The translations under genes and the position numbers were made by a program. A stretch of 52,877 nt of DNA from Rhodoferax sp. (lineage in GTDB: Bacteria; Pseudomonadota; Gammaproteobacteria; Burkholderiales; Burkholderiaceae_C): the NCBI GenBank assembly GCA_018061265.1, contig JAGOUM010000013.1:1-52877 (forward strand). Reading direction: 5' to 3'. Below the pieces are notes generated by a model. It was not told the origin of the DNA. It did no database searches and saw only the letters and a program-made list of their open reading frames with translations. The first letter of the stretch is position 1; every line of letters starts with the position of its first letter. This document shows, one piece after another, positions 34,200-43,055 of this stretch.

Positions 34200-34859
34200 T
34201 CAAAGCGAATCCGGGCGCGGATAACGTTTGAAGGCGTTTTGAAACACCGGCATCACCTCGTGGCTGGCCTGCATGCTGACGCCGAGGTCTTTCACCAGAC
34301 CGTCCGCCAGGCCATAACACCAGCCATGTACCGTGACCTTCTGGCCGCGCGCCCAGGCATCTTGCAGCACATTGGTCAGCGCCACGTTGCCCACCTGCTC
34401 AATGACATTCATCTCGCACAAGGTGTCTTGCTGCTGCGCGATGGTCAGGTGGTCCAGCCGCTTGCGGTGGCGCAGCTTGACATCGTGCACATGGCGTAGC
34501 CAGTTGTCGGCCAAGCCCACGCGGGTGCCACGCAGTGCTGCCAATACGCCGCCGCAACTGTAGTGGCCGACCACCATGATGTGCTCAACCTTGAGGTGGT
34601 CCACGGCAAACTGGATGACCGACAAGGCGTTAAGGTCCGAGTGCACCACCACATTGGCAATATTGCGGTGCACAAACACCTCGCCAGGGTCGAGCCCGGT
34701 GATTTCATTGGCTGGCACGCGGCTGTCGGCGCAACCAATCCAAAGGTATTTGGGCGCTTGCTGTTTGGCGAGTTGGGTGAAAAAGCCGGGGCGTTGCTGC
34801 TCCATACGCGCCGCCCAGGCGCGGTTGTTGTCAAACAGGTGTTGAAGTGAAGATGTCAT
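34200..34859 (-). CDS. can: Beta-class carbonic anhydrase
   Basis: Zinc enzyme interconverting CO2 and bicarbonate, 219 residues from ATG 34859. Zinc ligands and partners are clear: CADSR (Cys-x-Asp-x-Arg) and HYSCGG (His-x2-Cys). The protein runs colinear with E. coli Can, including KVTVHGWCYG near the end. Located behind cbbR, it may supply CO2 for RuBisCO, though it could equally serve general bicarbonate needs; it is on the opposite strand from cbbR. Confidence 0.95.
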   Translation of the reverse strand: MTSSLQHLFDNNRAWAARMEQQRPGFFTQLAKQQAPKYLWIGCADSRVPANEITGLDPGEVFVHRNIANVVVHSDLNALSVIQFAVDHLKVEHIMVVGHYSCGGVLAALRGTRVGLADNWLRHVHDVKLRHRKRLDHLTIAQQQDTLCEMNVIEQVGNVALTNVLQDAWARGQKVTVHGWCYGLADGLVKDLGVSMQASHEVMPVFQNAFKRYPRPDSL

Positions 34860-34931
34860 ACAGATATTGTGCATTGCAACATCTGGTGCTGCACTGACAC
34901 GGCTCTGATTGGGTGTTTGAAAGACGCCGCT

Positions 34932-36113
34932 TCAGCAAGTCTCGGCAAACAACTCCCGTCCAATCAGCATGCGTCGAATTTCTGAGGTGCCCGCGCCAAT
35001 CTCGTACAGCTTGGCATCGCGCCACAGACGGCCTAACGGGTATTCATTGATGTAGCCGTTGCCACCAAAAATCTGAACACCTTCGCCAGCCATCCAGGTG
35101 GCTTTTTCGGCGCACCACAAAATCACCGATGCACAGTCTTTGCGCACCTGGCGCACATGCTCGGTGCCCAGCATGTCGAGGTTTTTCGCTACGGTATAGG
35201 CAAAACTGCGCCCGGCTTGCAGAACGGTGTACATGTCGGCCACCTTGCCCTGGATCAGCTGGAATTCACCAATGCTCTGGCCAAACTGCTTGCGGTCGTG
35301 GATGTAAGGCACCACGTTGTCCATCACACTTTGCATGATGCCCAGCGGGCCACCGGTGAGCACCGCGCGCTCATAGTCCAGTCCGCTCATGAGCACCTTG
35401 GCACCCATATTGAGGCCGCCCAAAATGTGCGACTCGGGCACTTCCACATTCTGGAACACGAGCTCGCCGGTGTGGCTGCCGCGCATGCCCAGCTTGTCGA
35501 GCTTTTGCGCAATGCTGAACCCAGGCATGCCTTTTTCAATCAGAAAAGCTGTCACGCCGCGCGCACCCAGTTCGGGTTCGGTCTTGGCATAGACCACCAG
35601 CGTGTCGGCATCGGGGCCGTTGGTGATCCACATTTTGTTGCCGTTGAGCAGGTAATAACCGCCCTTGTCCTGCGCTTTGAGTTTCATGCTGATCACGTCG
35701 CTGCCCGCGCCGGGCTCGCTCATGGCCAGCGCACCCACATGCTCGCCGCTGATGAGTTTGGGCAGGTATTTGGCGCGCTGGGCCTCGGTGCCGTTGCGCT
35801 TGATCTGGTTGACGCAAAGGTTGCTGTGCGCACCGTAGCTCAAACCGACCGATGCGCTGGCACGGCTGATTTCTTCCATCGCAATCATGTGCGCCAGGTA
35901 GCCCATGTTGGCACCGCCATATTCTTCGCCGACGGTGATGCCAAGCACGCCCAACGCGCCCATTTTTTGCCATAAATCCATGGGGAACTGGTCGCTGCGG
36001 TCGATCTCGGCTGCGCGTGGGGCGATTTCGGCTTGGGCAAAATCGCGCACGGCATCGCGCAGTGCGTCGATGTCTTCGCCGAGTTGAAAGTTCAGTCCGG
36101 GCAGGTTGTTCAT
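34932..36113 (-). CDS. Isovaleryl-CoA dehydrogenase
   Basis: Flavoenzyme of leucine breakdown, 393 residues. The catalytic Glu is in [18 protein letters not shown], the position used by isovaleryl-CoA dehydrogenases rather than the C-terminal site of short-chain enzymes, which supports this name. Also seen are [36 protein letters not shown] and the C-terminal [19 protein letters not shown]. It is downstream of the MerR-thioesterase pair; liuB-D homologues are not in the window. Confidence 0.94.
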   Translation of the reverse strand: MNNLPGLNFQLGEDIDALRDAVRDFAQAEIAPRAAEIDRSDQFPMDLWQKMGALGVLGITVGEEYGGANMGYLAHMIAMEEISRASASVGLSYGAHSNLCVNQIKRNGTEAQRAKYLPKLISGEHVGALAMSEPGAGSDVISMKLKAQDKGGYYLLNGNKMWITNGPDADTLVVYAKTEPELGARGVTAFLIEKGMPGFSIAQKLDKLGMRGSHTGELVFQNVEVPESHILGGLNMGAKVLMSGLDYERAVLTGGPLGIMQSVMDNVVPYIHDRKQFGQSIGEFQLIQGKVADMYTVLQAGRSFAYTVAKNLDMLGTEHVRQVRKDCASVILWCAEKATWMAGEGVQIFGGNGYINEYPLGRLWRDAKLYEIGAGTSEIRRMLIGRELFAETC

Positions 36114-36147
36114 GTTTTGTCTCCTCTATCAATCAAAAAAATCGGGT

Positions 36148-36207
36148 CAAATTGTGCTCTAGCGCTTAATACGATTGCGCTGGACGCTAGTATTCTTAAT
36201 AGCTCTT
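36148..36207 (-). repeat. Interspersed repeat, copy 4
   Basis: On the minus strand it reads GAGCTATTAAGAATACTAGCG and, further on, TTAAGCGCTAGAGCACAATTT. AGCGC and GCGCT at 36161-36181 form a hairpin. Its first bases encode the last residues and the TAA stop of the thioesterase gene. Confidence 0.6.
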
Positions 36208-36648
36208 GGGCACCGGCATGATGGTTTGCTGCAATACCGCGCAGGCGGTTTCGGTGCCATCGTCGGCAATGTGTGTTACCTCGGCGCTGGTGACCATGAT
36301 GCGCTGGCCAGCCTTTACCACCCGGCCTGTGGCACGTAATTCGCCTCCCTGGCGGCTGGTCAGGAAGTTGATCTTGTATTCAACCGTGACCACTTCCATG
36401 CCGTGAGGCGCCTGGGTCAGCGCCGCGTATCCCCCGGCAATGTCGGCCAATGCGCCAATCGCGCCACCATGGAACCCGCCTTGTTGCTGCGTTACTTTGT
36501 CGGAATACGGCAGACTGATCACACATTCACCGACGCTGGCCCGCAACACGCGCGCACCCAGATGTTGCATCATGCCCTGGCGATCAAAGCTGTTTTGCAC
36601 GCGCTGCAGCGCAGTTTCGTAGTGGTGCGGTGTGGCGGTCAGGGTCAC
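36196..36648 (-). CDS. PaaI-type hotdog thioesterase
   Basis: A 150-residue acyl-CoA thioesterase. The hotdog signature QQGGFHGGAIGALADIAGGYAA contains the conserved His-Gly-Gly and the catalytic acidic residue. It starts with GTG overlapping the MerR stop (GTGA), so it is translated together with the regulator. Likely role is release of stalled acyl-CoA intermediates in leucine or isovalerate breakdown; the substrate is not known. The last two codons and stop come from an interspersed repeat. Confidence 0.88.
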   Translation of the reverse strand: MTLTATPHHYETALQRVQNSFDRQGMMQHLGARVLRASVGECVISLPYSDKVTQQQGGFHGGAIGALADIAGGYAALTQAPHGMEVVTVEYKINFLTSRQGGELRATGRVVKAGQRIMVTSAEVTHIADDGTETACAVLQQTIMPVPKSY

Positions 36649-37046
36649 GCGCTGGTCTTTCGTTGTGCCTTGGCCAGCAGGGCGCGGGCTTCGCGCTGGT
36701 GGACCTTGAGTTCGTCCATGTTGGCCTGCAGATCGAGCATCTGCGCTTCGAGTTGCTGCTGGTGCTGGTCAATCACCTGCAAAAATTTCTCCAGCTGCGC
36801 GGCGGTGTCGCGCGGGCTGTCGTACATGTCGATGATGTCTTTGGCCTCGGTCAGGCTCAGGCCCAGCCGTTTGGCGCGCAGGGTGAGTTTGAGGCGGGTG
36901 CGGTCGCGGCCGCTGTAGATGCGGTTGCGGCCACCGGGGCCGCTGCGCTCGGGCTGCAGCAGGCCCATGTCTTCGTAAAAACGCATGGCCCGGGTAGTCA
37001 GGTCGAACTCTTTGGCCAGGTCGCTGATGCTGTAGGTCTGGGGCAT
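36645..37046 (-). CDS. MerR-family regulator, LiuR-like
   Basis: A 133-residue regulator with the MerR winged helix at about 5-75 (YSISDLAKEFDLTTRAMRFY, then GRNRIYSGRDRTRLKL) and a long dimerisation coiled coil to the end. It lacks the metal-binding cysteines of metal sensors. Linkage to isovaleryl-CoA dehydrogenase is the classic setting of LiuR, regulator of branched-chain amino-acid use. A perfect TTGACGTTAACGTCAA palindrome lies 28 bp before its start, consistent with autoregulation. Confidence 0.88.
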   Translation of the reverse strand: MPQTYSISDLAKEFDLTTRAMRFYEDMGLLQPERSGPGGRNRIYSGRDRTRLKLTLRAKRLGLSLTEAKDIIDMYDSPRDTAAQLEKFLQVIDQHQQQLEAQMLDLQANMDELKVHQREARALLAKAQRKTSA

Positions 37047-37073
37047 GGTGGAGGACGGGTTGGGTGTTTGACG

Positions 37074-37089
37074 TTGACGTTAACGTCAA
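37074..37089. promoter_or_regulatory. Perfect palindrome, probable operator of the MerR/LiuR-like gene
   Basis: TTGACGTTAACGTCAA is identical on both strands, and is followed on the minus strand by a partial repeat of the half site. The same half sites occur at 23664-23679 before the acyl-CoA dehydrogenase. Confidence 0.7.
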
Positions 37090-37321
37090 TGTAAGGAAGG
37101 ATTATGGCGTACAAATTGACAGCTTTGTTGGCAGGTGGACGAATCAAATTGATGCACGGTTATCAAAACTGCAGAGTTTTTGTGCAACGTTAGAAAACAG
37201 GAAACCTCTCGGCTTGAACGGGTAGCGGTGTCGGAATCAGCGCTTTTGTGGGTATTTGCATTTCAGTTCTTTGCACTCGAATACCGCACCCAGCGTCACC
37301 CTTGAGCGTGTCGATTTAACT

Positions 37322-37338
37322 CTGGCATGAAATTTGCT
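37322..37338 (+). promoter_or_regulatory. Sigma-54 (RpoN) promoter of the porin gene
   Basis: CTGGCATGAAATTTGCT matches the sigma-54 -24/-12 pattern TGGCAC-N5-TTGCW at all but one base, with GG (37324-37325) and GC (37336-37337) separated by exactly ten bases. Transcription would begin near 37349, 64 bases before the porin ATG. Confidence 0.7.
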
Positions 37339-37412
37339 AATAATTTTTCTGTTGCGTTCGCCCGTATGACGCCCAATCGCTCAACATTTCATTCACTACC
37401 TTGAGATTCATC

Positions 37413-38435
37413 ATGAAAAAAACAATCGTTACCGCGGCCTGTCTGTCCATCTGTGCCATAACTGCCCAAGCGCAGAGCTCGGTTCAACTGATGGGCCTGG
37501 TCGATGTGTACGCCGGCTCCATGCGCATGGCCGGTGAATCCAGCAGCGTGACCAAATTGAACAGCGGCGGCATGACCACCTCCTGGTGGGGCATGGGCGG
37601 CTCTGAAGATTTGGGTGGCGGCATGAAGGCCAGTTTTTTGTTCACCTCGTTTTTCCAGGCCGATTCGGGTGCCACAGGCCGCTTTGGTGAGCAGCAATTC
37701 TCGCGGGACGCGAATGTGAGCCTGTCGGGTGGCTGGGGTGCGCTGACTTTGGGGCGCAGCAAAGCACCCAATTTCTTGCCCACCATTCTGTTCAACCCTT
37801 TCGGTGACTCGTACACCTTCTCTCCGCTGGTCTTACATTCCAGCGTGCCGCTTGGGCCGACCACGGCACGCTACTGGCTGGGCACAGTGCCCGCTGACAC
37901 CGGTTGGTCGAATCAGATCACCTATTCCACCCCGACCTTTGGCGGGCTCAAAGGCAATCTGCACTACCAACTCGGCGAGATTGCAGGCAGCAGCAAACAC
38001 AACATCGGCCTGAACGTCTTCTATTCCGCTGGCCCCGTGGGCTTGACCGCGTTCTGGGAGCGCGACCAGATCAGCAACCCGTTTACCTCGGCAGCCTTGC
38101 CCGATACCCGCACCGACTGGATGCTCGGTGGCACCTATGACGCCGGGGTTGTCAAGGCTTTCCTGACTTACGGTAAAGCCAGCTCGGACGCGGTCGGCTC
38201 CGCAGATCGTAAAACGACCTCGATCGGTGCTTCTGCGCCGCTGGGCAGCGGCAAACTGATGGCCGGTTTTGCCAGCACAAAAATCTCTGGCGGCGCCAAG
38301 CGTGACACGATGACGCTGGGCTACGACTACACCATGTCCAAACGCACAGATGTTTACGCGATGTTGATGCAGGACAAAATCACCGCGCTTTCCTCAGGTA
38401 CCAGCTACGGCGTCGGGGTGCGTCACCGGTTCTGA
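37413..38435 (+). CDS. Outer-membrane porin (general bacterial porin, Porin_4 type)
   Basis: A 340-residue trimeric beta-barrel porin. A 20-odd-residue signal peptide (MKKTIVTAACLSICAITAQA) is followed by the typical SSVQLMGLVDVYAG first strand, loop L3-like SKAPNFLPTILFNPF, and the barrel-closing GVGVRHRF with terminal Phe. The ATG at 37413 is chosen over one four codons earlier because the signal peptide begins there. The substrate is unknown. A sigma-54 promoter suggests control by nitrogen or another enhancer-binding activator. Confidence 0.94.
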   Translation: MKKTIVTAACLSICAITAQAQSSVQLMGLVDVYAGSMRMAGESSSVTKLNSGGMTTSWWGMGGSEDLGGGMKASFLFTSFFQADSGATGRFGEQQFSRDANVSLSGGWGALTLGRSKAPNFLPTILFNPFGDSYTFSPLVLHSSVPLGPTTARYWLGTVPADTGWSNQITYSTPTFGGLKGNLHYQLGEIAGSSKHNIGLNVFYSAGPVGLTAFWERDQISNPFTSAALPDTRTDWMLGGTYDAGVVKAFLTYGKASSDAVGSADRKTTSIGASAPLGSGKLMAGFASTKISGGAKRDTMTLGYDYTMSKRTDVYAMLMQDKITALSSGTSYGVGVRHRF

Positions 38436-38481
38436 GGCTGTCACACCCGGGTGTTGTCGGCACGCTGGCAACGCCCTGTGC

Positions 38482-39420
38482 TCATCGCCAGGGCACAACC
38501 GGATTGGCTTTGAGTTGCTGGCGTCGTGCACTGTAGTCGGGCAGCACGGTGGCGACCGTGTGCCAAAACTGGGCGCTGTGGTTCATCTCGCGCAAATGGC
38601 TGAGTTCGTGCACCACCACGTAGTCGATGATCGCCTGGCTGAAATGCATCAGCCGCCAATTCAACCGTATCGAACCGTCCGAGCGTGCGCTGCCCCAGCG
38701 TGTGCTGGCCTGACTCAGTGTGAGCTTTTTCCATCGAACGCCCAGCAGTGGCGCAAAGTGATTGAGCCGCGCCTCAAAGTTGCTGCGTGCCTGCCGCATC
38801 AGCCAGGCTTGGGCCGCGTCACGAATTTGCGCCGGTGTGGCGCTGTGGGACAGGCTGACAGGAAGGACGATGGGGGTCAATTCTGGTGCAACACCGCTGA
38901 CCTTGTTCGTGCTACATGCGCCGAACGGGCCTGGCGCGCCAAGATGGTGCGCCGGGTCGAGTTGCAGTTGAAGTGTCTGGCCCAGGTAGGGCAGCCTGGT
39001 GCCGTCTTGCCAGGCAATTGCCTGTGGCAAGCGTGACTGGCGTTCCACACCTTCCTGAAGTTTGCGCAAGATCCAGCTTGCCTTGGCTTGCACTGCCGCG
39101 TCGATGGCCTGCAGGCCAATCCATTTGGGGGCACGCACCGCCAGACCATCGGCCCCGACACTCAAACCAATGCTGCGCCGGGCGCTGCGTGTCAGTGCAT
39201 AGGCGACCCGGGTCGACCCCAGTCGACACTCACGGCTGGCCTGAGGATGCCGAAAACAGATGCCTGGGTCCGGTGCAATGGTGCGGCCTTTGGGTTCTGG
39301 CGATACCGGCACCGTCCCCGGTCTTTTTTGTGAACCGCTTGCAAGGGGCTGCCGATCCTCCGTGACGAGGGGCTGAATTTGCTCAAATAAATCCAGGGTG
39401 TAACGCAGCAGCGGCAACAT
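38482..39420 (-). CDS. YgjP-like zinc metallopeptidase-fold protein
   Basis: A 312-residue protein of the YgjP/WLM-like family. The zinc motif HELSHLREMNHS (His-Glu-x2-His with a later His) lies near the C-terminus, preceded by STRWGSARSDGSIRLNWRL, a family hallmark. The first ~60 residues are Pro/Ser-rich and not conserved, so the true start could be later. The function of the family is uncertain. It follows the acyltransferase gene after 12 bp on the same strand. Confidence 0.88.
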   Translation of the reverse strand: MLPLLRYTLDLFEQIQPLVTEDRQPLASGSQKRPGTVPVSPEPKGRTIAPDPGICFRHPQASRECRLGSTRVAYALTRSARRSIGLSVGADGLAVRAPKWIGLQAIDAAVQAKASWILRKLQEGVERQSRLPQAIAWQDGTRLPYLGQTLQLQLDPAHHLGAPGPFGACSTNKVSGVAPELTPIVLPVSLSHSATPAQIRDAAQAWLMRQARSNFEARLNHFAPLLGVRWKKLTLSQASTRWGSARSDGSIRLNWRLMHFSQAIIDYVVVHELSHLREMNHSAQFWHTVATVLPDYSARRQQLKANPVVPWR

Positions 39421-39432
39421 TGGCTTTAACCC

Positions 39433-40167
39433 CTAGACATAGGCCTCAGGGTCGATGCGGCGCATCTCCGCCTCGATCCATGCCTGCGCCTGGCGCATCA
39501 GCACTTTGGGGTCCTGGCCCTGGCTGGGTAAAAGTGGCCCGACGGACACCCGCACCACCCCTGGGTATTTGACAAAGCCCTGGCGTGGCCAGCATCGCGC
39601 GGTGGCCACCGCAATGGGCACCACCGGAGCGCCGGTTTCAACGGCCAGCCGGGTGCCGGCGGTCTGGTAGGTGCCCTCCTGACCGCGGGGAATACGGGTG
39701 CCTTCCGGAAACATCAACACCCAGTTGCCTTGGGCCAGTAGACGCCGACCTTGCTCAATCACATGCTTCATGGCGGCGGCGCGTGACTCGCGGTCGATGT
39801 GGATCATGTCGAGGCGCGCCATCGACCAGCCAAAAAAAGGGATCCTGAGCAACTCGCGCTTGAACACAAAGGCCAGCGGGTGTGTCATCAGGGTGGGCAA
39901 CCAAAGTGTCTCGAGCGCCGACTGGTGCTTGACCAGCAGCACTGCCGCGCTGGTCTGCCCGGTGGGGAGGTTCTCCATCCCGTGGACTTCCATGCGCACC
40001 CCGAGAATCCAGCGGGTGCCAAACATCACCACCCGAAACCAGTTCACAGCCACCCACCAGGTGCTGGTCCGTGAGGCGAAAAGTGAAGTCAACAGCACTG
40101 CCATGGTCCAGGGAACAACGGTCAGCACCATCCAGGCCATGTGTAGCAGCGATCGGATCAGCGCCAT
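39433..40167 (-). CDS. plsC: 1-acyl-sn-glycerol-3-phosphate acyltransferase
   Basis: Membrane-bound acyltransferase of phospholipid synthesis, 244 residues from ATG 40167 (AAAAGG upstream). One or two N-terminal helices precede the active site, KHQSALETLW, which is His-x4-Glu in place of the usual His-x4-Asp, and the FPEGTRIPRG substrate motif. The Glu variant is common in betaproteobacterial homologues as far as I recall. It is followed by the YgjP gene and preceded by gmhB. Confidence 0.92.
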   Translation of the reverse strand: MALIRSLLHMAWMVLTVVPWTMAVLLTSLFASRTSTWWVAVNWFRVVMFGTRWILGVRMEVHGMENLPTGQTSAAVLLVKHQSALETLWLPTLMTHPLAFVFKRELLRIPFFGWSMARLDMIHIDRESRAAAMKHVIEQGRRLLAQGNWVLMFPEGTRIPRGQEGTYQTAGTRLAVETGAPVVPIAVATARCWPRQGFVKYPGVVRVSVGPLLPSQGQDPKVLMRQAQAWIEAEMRRIDPEAYV

Positions 40168-40260
40168 TTCAAGCCTTTTAGGGCGCCAGCCCATATCAGA
40201 CGGCCATTTATAGCTTCAAAAGACATAGCTTAACATTATGACGAGATGTTCTCCACGGCT

Positions 40261-40833
40261 TCAGACCAGCAACTGTGCCTCGCGTGCCAGCAGGAACTCG
40301 GCAAACTCCGCCAGGTCAGCGTGGACCTGTGTATTGGCAGGAAAGGTCTCCGGAATGGGTGCGCCGCGGTACGCCAATGCCTTGCCGGTCAGCACCAGAT
40401 GGGGTTCACAACCCAGACCCACACCGGCCTGCAGGTCGCGCAGGGCATCACCCACCACAGGTACGCCCTTGAGGTTGATGCCATAGCGCTCGGCGATCTG
40501 CTCAAACAGCCCGGGTGCGGGTTTGCGGCAATGGCAGGCGTCGTCCGCCGTGTGGGGACAAAAAAACACGGCGTCAATACGGCCGCCCAAGGTGGCCAGT
40601 TGCTGGTGCATCTTGGTGTGCATGTCGTTGAGGTCAGACACTTCAAACAGGCCGCGCCCCAACCCGGACTGGTTGGTTGCCACCACCACATGCCAGCCCG
40701 AGTGGTTGAGTCGGGCGATCGCCTCCAGCGAGCCGGGAAGGGCGTGCCATTCGTCGGCCGATTTGATGAATTCTGCACTGTCCTGATTGATGGTGCCATC
40801 GCGGTCAATGATCACCAGTTTGAGCGAGTTCAT
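40261..40833 (-). CDS. gmhB: D-glycero-beta-D-manno-heptose-1,7-bisphosphate 7-phosphatase
   Basis: HAD-family phosphatase of ADP-heptose synthesis for the LPS core, 190 residues. IDRDGTIN carries the nucleophile Asp10 and acid Asp12; VATNQSG is motif II; the zinc loop is CPHTADDACHCRKP with Cys-x-His spacing; GDALRDLQAG holds the metal-binding Asp. The length is standard. It lies between glyS and plsC, an arrangement common in Burkholderiales. Confidence 0.94.
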   Translation of the reverse strand: MNSLKLVIIDRDGTINQDSAEFIKSADEWHALPGSLEAIARLNHSGWHVVVATNQSGLGRGLFEVSDLNDMHTKMHQQLATLGGRIDAVFFCPHTADDACHCRKPAPGLFEQIAERYGINLKGVPVVGDALRDLQAGVGLGCEPHLVLTGKALAYRGAPIPETFPANTQVHADLAEFAEFLLAREAQLLV

Positions 40834-40872
40834 GCTTTAGCCCCAGGTAATGAGAGACAGCCCTGACGTGGC

Positions 40873-43014
40873 TCAGGCCACCAGACGCGATAGGTCGGCC
40901 ACCCGGTTCATGGCCTCGTGCAGGGTCTTGAGCAGACCCAGGCGATTGAGCCGCAGGTCAAGTGCCTCGGCGTTGACCATGACACCTTCAAAAAAGGCAT
41001 CCACCGGATCACGCAGTCCGGCCAGTGTTTGCAAACAGGCCGCATAGTCGCCCGCATCAAACTGGGCCTGGGCGCGTGGTCCAAGCGCCAGCATGGCGGT
41101 ATTGAGTGCAATTTCTGCAGGTTCGCGCAGCAGCAGCGCGCTGACATGGGCATCGGCCACGGCGGCGGCGTCGGCCTTTTTCAGGATGTTGCTGATGCGC
41201 TTGTTGGCCGCAGCCAGCGCGGGCGCCTCGGGCAGTGCGGCAAAGGCGCGCACCGCGGCCAGCCGTTTGGGAATATCACCCAGGCGCTGCGGCTGCAGCG
41301 CCAGCACCGCGTCCACTTCCAGGGCGCTGTAACCCTGCTCGCGAAGTGCACCGGCCAGCCGGTCGTAGAAAAAATCACTGAGGGCCCTGGTGGCGTCGGT
41401 GATCTGCTCGCCAAAGGCCGGTCGCGCCAATTCGAACAGTGGTTGTAGTGGTAGCGCCAGATTACGCTCAACCAGCATCCGGATCACTCCCAGCGCATGG
41501 CGACGCAGCGCAAACGGGTCTTTGTCTCCGGTGGGGGTGTTGCCAATGCCAAACATGCCGGTCAGTGTTTCGAGCTTGTCGGCCAGGGCGACCACCAGGC
41601 CAACGGTGTTGCGGGGCAACTCGTCACCGGCAAAACGGGGCTTGTAGTGGTCTTCGATGGCTTGCGCCACCTCCTCGGGCAGCCCGTCATGCCGGGCGTA
41701 ATACGCCCCCATGGTGCCCTGAAGCTCGGGGAACTCGCCCACCATGTCGGTCAGCAGGTCGGTCTTGGCCAACTGGGCGGCGAGGTCGACCGCCGTGGTC
41801 AGGCTTTCATCCCCCAGCTGCTGCGCAATGGCGCGGGCAATGCTGCGTACACGCTGGGTGCGCGCGCCCTGGGTGCCCAGCTTGTTGTGGTAGACCACCT
41901 TGTCCAGGCCTGCCACACGCGACAGAAGTGAGCGCTTGCGGTCCTGGTCAAAAAAGAACTTCGCATCACTCAGGCGCGGGCGCACCACACGTTCGTTGCC
42001 ACCAATCACTGCGCTGGCGTCCGCCGGGTTGATGTTGCTGACGACCAGAAAATGCCGCGTCAGTTTGCCGTTTGGGTCGAGCAGCGGAAAGTACTTCTGG
42101 TTGGCCTTCATGGTCAGGATCAGGCACTCCTGCGGGACGTCCAGGAACTCGGTCTCAAAAGCACAGGTCAACACATGCGGGCGCTCAACCAGTGCCGTCA
42201 CCTCGTCCAGCAAGGCATCATCCTGCAGCACCTGATAACCCGCCCCGAGGCTCTGGGCTGCCTGCGCGAGCTGTACAACGATTTCAGCACGCCGTTCAGC
42301 AAAACTGGCGATCACCGCGCCGTCATGCAGCAAAGTGGCGGCGTAATGGTCTGCGTCGGCCAGGTCGATGTCGGCAAGACGGGCTTCAAAGCGGTGTCCG
42401 TGGGTGCGCCGCCCAGCCGTCAGACCGAGCGCCCGTACCGGCACGACGGTACTGCCGTGTAATGCCACCAGGCCATGCGCCGGACGGACAAAATTCACGC
42501 TGCTCCAGCCCGGCAACTCGCAATCGGTCTCCAACTGGTAACTCATCATTTTTGGAATGGGCAGCTTGGCCAGGGTGGTTTCCAGCGCCTGCTGCAAACC
42601 GATGTCGAGCGTGGCACCGCCGACCAGACTGTCATAAAACAAGGCATCACTCTTGCCGTCGGGCGCCTTGCGCAGCGCCGCCACGGCAAATACCGGGTCT
42701 GACACATCGGCACCCAGCGCCTGCAGTTTCTTGATCAGGGCCGGGGTGGCCAGCCCATTGGCATCGAGCCCGACGCTCACCGGCATGAGTTTCTGCTGCA
42801 CGGCCTTGTCGGCCGCCTTGGCTGCCACCTGGGTGATGTGTGCGCCCAGGCGGCGTGGTGAGGCATAGGGTGTCACCACTGAAGACGCGGTGGCCAGCCC
42901 GAGCAGCCGCAATTGTTCGGCCAGTTGTCCGGCAAAGGCTTCGCCGAGCTTTTTCAGGGCTTTGGGGGGCAGTTCTTCAACGAACAGTTCAACGAGGAGG
43001 TTTTGGGATGTCAT
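40873..43014 (-). CDS. glyS: Glycyl-tRNA synthetase beta subunit
   Basis: Beta subunit of the tetrameric bacterial glycyl-tRNA synthetase, 713 residues from ATG 43014 (MTSQNLLVELFVEELPPKAL); a frame extension of 25 residues upstream is ignored as it overlaps the glyQ spacer. It contains the NGKLTRHFLVVSN region and a DALR-type anticodon-binding end with AFFEGVMVNAEA. It is downstream of glyQ on the same strand with a 41-bp gap. Confidence 0.97.
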   Translation of the reverse strand: MTSQNLLVELFVEELPPKALKKLGEAFAGQLAEQLRLLGLATASSVVTPYASPRRLGAHITQVAAKAADKAVQQKLMPVSVGLDANGLATPALIKKLQALGADVSDPVFAVAALRKAPDGKSDALFYDSLVGGATLDIGLQQALETTLAKLPIPKMMSYQLETDCELPGWSSVNFVRPAHGLVALHGSTVVPVRALGLTAGRRTHGHRFEARLADIDLADADHYAATLLHDGAVIASFAERRAEIVVQLAQAAQSLGAGYQVLQDDALLDEVTALVERPHVLTCAFETEFLDVPQECLILTMKANQKYFPLLDPNGKLTRHFLVVSNINPADASAVIGGNERVVRPRLSDAKFFFDQDRKRSLLSRVAGLDKVVYHNKLGTQGARTQRVRSIARAIAQQLGDESLTTAVDLAAQLAKTDLLTDMVGEFPELQGTMGAYYARHDGLPEEVAQAIEDHYKPRFAGDELPRNTVGLVVALADKLETLTGMFGIGNTPTGDKDPFALRRHALGVIRMLVERNLALPLQPLFELARPAFGEQITDATRALSDFFYDRLAGALREQGYSALEVDAVLALQPQRLGDIPKRLAAVRAFAALPEAPALAAANKRISNILKKADAAAVADAHVSALLLREPAEIALNTAMLALGPRAQAQFDAGDYAACLQTLAGLRDPVDAFFEGVMVNAEALDLRLNRLGLLKTLHEAMNRVADLSRLVA

Positions 43015-43055
43015 GGTGATTCGATTCGGGTAAGCCGGAGTGGCGCGATAAGGGG

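Larger units (their letters stand above)
37047..37412. other. Intergenic region between MerR gene and porin
   Basis: This 366-bp gap holds the palindrome at 37074-37089 near the MerR start and the sigma-54 promoter at 37322-37338 near the porin. Between them I find no gene; a sigma-54 activator site could lie about 100-200 bp upstream of the promoter but no clear dyad was identified. Confidence 0.6.

Noticed and set aside
40205-40235. TAGCT repeats just upstream of plsC as another interspersed repeat copy
   Set aside because: Only two short TAGCTT words match; the AGCGCTAGAGC core is absent.
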